DNA from: Streptomyces fuscichromogenes
GTDB taxonomy: Bacteria; Actinomycetota; Actinomycetes; Streptomycetales; Streptomycetaceae
Assembly: GCF_014645815.1 (NCBI RefSeq)
Contig: NZ_BMML01000017.1
Location: 1-64,000, forward strand
Length of the DNA stretch: 64,000 bases
Reading direction: 5' to 3'
The translations under genes were made by a program, and so were the position numbers. Below are positions 59,656 through 64,000 of this stretch, piece after piece (the stretch's first letter is position 1; each line of letters opens with the position of its first letter). The notes below the pieces were generated by a model. It worked only from the letters and a program-made list of their open reading frames with translations, did not search any database and was not told where the DNA came from.

Positions 59656-61650
59656 TCACTTGGAGGTGATGGTGAAGTTGGCGCCGGTCTTCGAGTTCAC
59701 GGTCGAGGAACCGACGTAGAAGGCGTGCAGGGTGTGCTTGCCCTTGGCCAGCTTCGGCAGGGTGACGACGACCTTGCCGCCGCTCAGGGTGCCGGTCGCG
59801 ATGACCTTGGTGCCCTGGTAGATGCGGACGGTGCCGGTCGGCGTGGTGCCGGTCGCGGTGACCTTGACGGTGACCTTGGCCTTGGCGGTGTGGCTCACCG
59901 AGGTGGGGGCGGAGGTGGAGACCGACGCCGACGCCTTGGTGATCTTCAGGGAGACGGTCGTGGAGGACGCGTTCAGGCTGGAGGTGCCCGGGTACGAGAC
60001 CGACAGGGAGTGGGTGGCGACCTTGAGGTGGTTCGACAGGCCGATGGTGACCTTGCCGGACGCGTCCAGGGTGCCGGTGCCGAGGACGGTGCTGCCGTCC
60101 TTGACGGTGACCTTGCCGGTCGGCTTCACGCCGTGCGAGCCGGTGACCGTGACGGCGACCTTCGGGGTCTTGCCGTAGGCGGTGGTGGCGGTGGTGGCCG
60201 CGGTCTTGCTCGTGTACTTGACCGCGCCGGTCCAGGTGGCCGCGGCACCGGTGCCGTTGAGGTTGTTCGCGGTGACCGTGGCGGTGTAGGTGCCGTTGGT
60301 CAGACCCGTGAAGGAGTACGACGTGGTGGTGGCCGCGACGTCCTTGATGGCGACGACGCCGCCGTCCGCGTCGGTCAGCGTGATCCGGTAGTCGGTGACC
60401 GGCAGCGCGGTGGCGGCCGGGGCGGTCCAGGACAGCTTCAGGCTCGCGTCGCCGACGGTGGTCTTCACCGTGGGGGCGCCCGGCACCGAGGCGTCGACGC
60501 CGGACTCCTCCAGGCCGCCGACCTTGGCGTGCTTGGCCTGGGAGATCGAGCCGTTGTAGGACTCGTTGACGAAGCCGAACTTGGCGATGACCGCCTCGGC
60601 GGCGTCCGACGCCAGCTCGGCGGTGTGGCTGCCGCTGGTGACGAAGACGTCGTACAGGTCCTTGTCGAAGAAGATGCTGTTGGTGTCGATCGCGCGGCTC
60701 GGTACGACGTTGTAGACGTCACGGCCGAAGGTGGAGTTGTCGTAGTAGGCGGTGACCGGGGCCAGCTTGCCGTTGACGGTCGTGACCGGGCTGGTGGCGC
60801 CGCCGGTGTCGCCGGGCAGCTGGACGGAGGCCAGGTGGCCGCCGGCCGCGGCCGCCGTCTTGCTGTAGTCGGGGGAGACGCCGTTGATCTGGGCGATCCA
60901 GGAACCGACGGAGAACGGGACGAGTGCGCCGTCCTCGGTCAGGGCCGCGTTGGCCTGGTTCTCCTGGACGGTGGTGACGTTCGGGGAGAGCGTCGCGTCG
61001 GTCAGGCCGATCGCCGCGAGGAAGAACTTGCGCGTGCCGGAGCCGGCCTGCGGGATCTTCGGGTGCACGGTCTGGCCGTTCACCGTGGTGAGCGTGCCCG
61101 AGTAGATGTCGTGCAGCTGGTCCGCGGTCAGCGTGTCCAGGGCCGAGCCCTTGACCGCGACGCCGACCGCGTCCCGCGCCATCGGGATGTAGGTCAGCGC
61201 GGTGCCGGAGACGGACGGGCCGCCGGAGGAACGGGCGAAGTCGACCTGGCCGCTGATCGAGACACCGGCGCTGGTCGGGTACTTGTCGCCGGTCAGCGCC
61301 TCGCTCAGGGCGAGGCGGCCGTTGCCGGAACCGTTCGGGCGCAGGAAGGACGGGCCGCCGCTGCGGGTGGTGATGCTCGACGTGGTGGAGCCGGTGCCGG
61401 GCTCGATCGCGTCGTACGACGCGATGCCCGCGCCGTTCGCCGACTTCACCGCGGTGGTGGAGTAGCTGGTGCCGTTGACGGTGTCACCGGCAAGGGCGTT
61501 CAGCACGTCCTGGGTGGTGTCCGAGCCCACGCCGACCAGCTGGCGGAAGGCACCGGCGTCCGGGTCGGCGACCGCCGGGCTGGCGAGGGCGATGCCACCG
61601 GCCACCACGGCCGCGGCAATGAACGCCGCCTGAGAGCGCAGTCTGCGCAT
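59656..61650 (-). CDS. Secreted PstS-like protein with fibronectin and Ig-like repeats
   Basis: A 664-residue exported protein. The signal peptide SQAAFIAAAVVAGGIALASP ends at AVADPDAGAF. Residues 35-400 resemble PstS-type phosphate-binding proteins (LVGVGSDTTQDVLNAL, GSGNGRLALSEALTG, IPMARDAVGVAV, IPQAGSGTRKFFLAAIG). A fibronectin type III domain (KLSWTAPAATALPVTDYRIT) and two Ig-like Big_3-type repeats (PTGKVTVKDGSTVLGTGTLD; PTGTVRIYQGTKVIATGTLS) follow. It has no lipobox or LPxTG motif, so it is presumably secreted or wall-associated. It is in the cluster with PstB but has its own terminator. Confidence 0.85.
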   Translation of the reverse strand: MRRLRSQAAFIAAAVVAGGIALASPAVADPDAGAFRQLVGVGSDTTQDVLNALAGDTVNGTSYSTTAVKSANGAGIASYDAIEPGTGSTTSSITTRSGGPSFLRPNGSGNGRLALSEALTGDKYPTSAGVSISGQVDFARSSGGPSVSGTALTYIPMARDAVGVAVKGSALDTLTADQLHDIYSGTLTTVNGQTVHPKIPQAGSGTRKFFLAAIGLTDATLSPNVTTVQENQANAALTEDGALVPFSVGSWIAQINGVSPDYSKTAAAAGGHLASVQLPGDTGGATSPVTTVNGKLAPVTAYYDNSTFGRDVYNVVPSRAIDTNSIFFDKDLYDVFVTSGSHTAELASDAAEAVIAKFGFVNESYNGSISQAKHAKVGGLEESGVDASVPGAPTVKTTVGDASLKLSWTAPAATALPVTDYRITLTDADGGVVAIKDVAATTTSYSFTGLTNGTYTATVTANNLNGTGAAATWTGAVKYTSKTAATTATTAYGKTPKVAVTVTGSHGVKPTGKVTVKDGSTVLGTGTLDASGKVTIGLSNHLKVATHSLSVSYPGTSSLNASSTTVSLKITKASASVSTSAPTSVSHTAKAKVTVKVTATGTTPTGTVRIYQGTKVIATGTLSGGKVVVTLPKLAKGKHTLHAFYVGSSTVNSKTGANFTITSK

Positions 61651-61716
61651 CGAGAGTCTCCTGACAAGAGCTTGCTAGCTGGGGTGTTGCCAGAGGATCT
61701 GGCAGGGTGGTGCGAA

Positions 61717-61749
61717 CCGTCCGCCCCGACTGCCTTTCGGGGCGGACGG
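61717..61749 (-). terminator. Hairpin between the two PstS-like genes
   Basis: Perfect 12-bp stem CCGTCCGCCCCG / CGGGGCGGACGG with a 9-nt loop, after the 61772 stop and before the 61650 start. Confidence 0.75.
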
Positions 61750-61763
61750 CCGTTTGTGGGATA

Positions 61764-61801
61764 GCGCCCCTTCAGGGGCGCGGGGAACTGCGCGACCAGC
61801 C
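61764..61801. repeat. Interspersed repeat, copy 7, overlapping a gene end
   Basis: GCGCCCC-TTCA-GGGGCGC hairpin, then GGGGAACTGCGCGACCAGCC. On the minus strand it encodes GWSRSSPRP and the TGA of the 61772 gene. Confidence 0.8.
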
Positions 61802-64000
61802 ACGACGAACCCGCAGCCGACGCACTGCCGTGCGTGCGGTTTCGACCGACAGCCGTTTGCCGCCGGCGAAGGGCGCGCCCACTCCGGCGACCGCCCCGAG
61901 CACGGCCCCCGCCGGAACGGCGTACCGCAGCGGGTTCGCCGGGTCGGCCGGTGTGTTGCCCGCCGCGGTGGTCTGCAGCGCCGTACCGCCGCCGAACGAC
62001 GCCTTCGCGCTCGGCGTGGCACTGGCACCGCCGGCCGGCGTGCCCGTGCCGGCGCCGCCGGTCGCGCCGCCGTTCGCCGCGTCGGTACCGCTGGGGGCGC
62101 CGCCCCCGCCGGTGTCGGTCCCGCCGCCGTCGGCCGAGCCGCCGCCCGCGGAGGCCGGCCCGGTGTAGTCGAGCAGTGCGTTAGCCGCCTTGACGGTCTG
62201 GGCGCGCAGCTTCGAGGAGAGGGGGGCGTAGCCCTCGGGCAGCTTGCCCGGGTCGGCGCCCGGGGTCTGGCCGGTGTTGGAGGCGTAGCGCAGCAGGGCC
62301 GCGTAGTCCTGGCGGGCCGCCTTGCTCTCCTTGCCGGGCCGGACTGCCGCGTACACCAGCTCGGCGAGCGGGTAGGCGCCCTTCGCCGTGGCGTTCGCCG
62401 GGGTGATCTCGGCGACGCCGCTGCCGGTGACGGTCGCGGCGGCCGCGGTCAGGCTGGCGGTGCTCGGGGCGACGTACTTGCCGGCGGTGTTCTTCAGCTC
62501 GGCGGTCTGCAGGCCGTACCGGGCCGCCGAGGCCGCGTCCGTGATCGTGATGATGAAGCGCGAACCGACCGTCTGCGGGCCCGGGCTCTTGTACGCCTGC
62601 GGGCTGGACAGCGCGTCCCAGCTGGACTTCCACAGGGTGTCCGCGCGCCGGGTGTGCAGGGCGCCGGAGTGCATGTCGTCCACGTAGGGGTGGAAGTCGG
62701 TCATGCACTGGGTGGCCGTGGACGGGGCGTCCGAGCCGGGCGGCACCGTGCACCACGGGTCGCTCTTCGGGTAGTCGTCGGTGCTCGACGGGTCGAAGGC
62801 TATGCCGGTCGGGTTCAGGTCCGCGTTGGTGCTGTAGTACGGGTTGACCCGCATGCCGTCGTCGTCCGGGACACCCGCGAGGAACTGCCGGGCGTCCTTG
62901 TCGGCGAGGATCCACTGCCAGATCGCGCGGGCCGTGTCGGAGTGGCCCAGCGAGGTGATCAGGTCGGTGTCGGTGGCCGGTGTCTCGGCGACCGACAGGT
63001 ACTGGAACTCCGGGTTCAGGGCGATGAACTCGGGGTCGGAGGCGATACCGGCCGGGTTGTTCTTCGCCCAGCCGTACCCCTTGGCCGCCGTGCCGTTGAT
63101 GACCGAACCCCAGGGGGAGTTGCGGTACGACTCGGTGAGCAGCTTGGCGACCAGGCGCTGGTCGAGCCTGATGGACTCGACCTTGGTGCCGGCGAGTTTC
63201 CTGATGTCGTCCGGCGCCCCGGATTTGGGTCTGCGCTCGATCGTGAACCCGATGACGGCTCCCGAGAGCGCGACCGGTGCGTAGGTCGTCGTTCCCGACG
63301 GCGCGGTGGTGCCCGCGTCCGCGCCCAGTTTCCGGGTGGTGAAGGCCAGGCCCGTGGAAGAGGCGTCAGAGATCAGCCGGGACCGGGTGTCGGGCTCACC
63401 GAGCTCGGTGTAGCCGTAGACCTTGCCGACCGAGCAGAGCTGGGCCTGCCAGCTGGTCATCGCGTCCGCCGCCAGCTCGCTGCCGGTGGTCGGGCGTTCG
63501 TCGGCGCCGAGGGCGCAGTTGCTGCCGACGCTGTTGAAGTCCAACTTGACCGCGATCCGGTTCTGCCAGTTGGTGGAGGAGACCGGGGAGCCCGCGTTGA
63601 CCTGGCTCTGGTCCGCGTACGGCTTGCCGTCCAGGTCCAGATGGCCCTGCGGGACGATCACCAGCCAGCAGGAGCGGGGCTTGGTGACGCCGTCGGTGGT
63701 GACGGGAATGCCGCAGCCGAGGTGGGGCGCCTCGTTGGCGGTCTGGACCTCGAAGAACTCCTTGCCGGTGCCGTTGGTGCCGGTGCGGCCGAAGTCGATC
63801 TCGTTGGTGGTGTTGTAGTTGAACAGCGCGTTGTTCTGGGTGTTGGTGGTGATCGTGGTGCCGTCCACCGACTTGAAGGGGACCTCGCCGGGGGCGTTCG
63901 GGTTGGCGGCGCCGTACCGGTTGTCCTGGCCGTAGTTGGTGGGGTCGGCGCTGTAGAAGATCTGCCGGGTGTCGTCCTGCCCGTTGCCCGGCCAGCTGGT
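61772..64000 (-). CDS. Surface-anchored PstS-like protein (5' part beyond the window)
   Basis: At least 742 residues; the frame is open through the edge at 64000. Visible parts include TSWPGNGQDDTRQIFYSADP near the edge, HLGCGIPVTTDGVTKPRSCW, GSELAADAMTSWQAQLCSVG, DPWCTVPPGSDAPSTATQCM and GSRFIITITDAASAARYGLQ, a binding-protein-like extracellular body. A Gly/Ser/Thr-rich linker (ASAGGGSADGGGTDTGGGG) leads to one C-terminal helix (YAVPAGAVLGAVAGVGAPFA) and a basic tail, so it is membrane-anchored at the C-terminus. The last nine residues (GWSRSSPRP) come from the interspersed repeat. It shares orientation with the pseudo-sortase and PstB genes. Confidence 0.78.
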   Translation of the reverse strand, partial: TSWPGNGQDDTRQIFYSADPTNYGQDNRYGAANPNAPGEVPFKSVDGTTITTNTQNNALFNYNTTNEIDFGRTGTNGTGKEFFEVQTANEAPHLGCGIPVTTDGVTKPRSCWLVIVPQGHLDLDGKPYADQSQVNAGSPVSSTNWQNRIAVKLDFNSVGSNCALGADERPTTGSELAADAMTSWQAQLCSVGKVYGYTELGEPDTRSRLISDASSTGLAFTTRKLGADAGTTAPSGTTTYAPVALSGAVIGFTIERRPKSGAPDDIRKLAGTKVESIRLDQRLVAKLLTESYRNSPWGSVINGTAAKGYGWAKNNPAGIASDPEFIALNPEFQYLSVAETPATDTDLITSLGHSDTARAIWQWILADKDARQFLAGVPDDDGMRVNPYYSTNADLNPTGIAFDPSSTDDYPKSDPWCTVPPGSDAPSTATQCMTDFHPYVDDMHSGALHTRRADTLWKSSWDALSSPQAYKSPGPQTVGSRFIITITDAASAARYGLQTAELKNTAGKYVAPSTASLTAAAATVTGSGVAEITPANATAKGAYPLAELVYAAVRPGKESKAARQDYAALLRYASNTGQTPGADPGKLPEGYAPLSSKLRAQTVKAANALLDYTGPASAGGGSADGGGTDTGGGGAPSGTDAANGGATGGAGTGTPAGGASATPSAKASFGGGTALQTTAAGNTPADPANPLRYAVPAGAVLGAVAGVGAPFAGGKRLSVETARTAVRRLRVRRGWSRSSPRP

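Overview
The window is chromosomal DNA of very high G+C content with Streptomyces codon usage (G or C in most third positions, many GTG starts, frequent 4-bp ATGA/GTGA gene overlaps). Gene content and order match, as I recall it, the Streptomyces coelicolor region around SCO3303-SCO3331: acuC, a putative phosphatase, bdtA, bS22, an epimerase, an acyltransferase, rsbN, bldN, a HAD-IB phosphatase, a glutaredoxin, rex, hemA, hemC, hemD, then hemB and argS/lysS. It is therefore a Streptomyces core-chromosome segment with a more variable right half. No rRNA, tRNA or CRISPR was seen.

Left part (1-12.2 kb): the tail of a membrane protein, a HAD phosphatase, a VC0807-like membrane protein, an MFS exporter overlapping acuC, a putative phosphatase, the small DNA-binding protein BdtA and the 32-residue ribosomal protein bS22. 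The developmental pair bldN (ECF sigma factor with a long N-terminal extension) and rsbN (its membrane anti-sigma factor) follows; a sequence matching the sigma-BldN promoter consensus lies in front of rsbN.

12.2-21.6 kb: redox and tetrapyrrole block. A near-perfect Rex operator precedes rex-hemACD, whose genes overlap; hemB lies 3 kb further on. Between them are a YdeI-like protein and four small Roadblock/DUF4388-type genes around a divergent promoter carrying a 12-bp palindrome.

21.6-42.7 kb: a DUF574-type methyltransferase, a small lipoprotein, an aminotransferase, a DUF4253 protein, a ROK regulator divergent from a sugar ABC importer (binding protein and two permeases, no ATPase) with a GH38 alpha-mannosidase, a secreted peptidoglycan-binding protein, argS, class I lysS, a DUF2637 protein, two DUF3558 lipoproteins and rtcB.

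42.7-57.7 kb: accessory material. It holds a solitary serine integrase, a tyrosine phosphatase/acetyltransferase fusion, an SDR, a YnfA protein, a frameshifted thaumatin-like remnant, an AraC regulator, an LLM oxidoreductase with its FMN reductase, a repeat array, a two-component system, a broken toxin-like fragment beside a possible immunity gene, an MprF-like protein and an M55 peptidase.

57.7-64 kb (all minus strand): the most unusual locus. Two PstS-like secreted proteins, a membrane protein with a sortase fold lacking the catalytic His, Cys and Arg, and a PstB-type ATPase translationally coupled to it, with no Pst permease gene in view. A Streptomyces-type interspersed repeat (core GCGCGGGGAACTGCGCGA) recurs at gene ends through the window and supplies the last codons of one of these genes.
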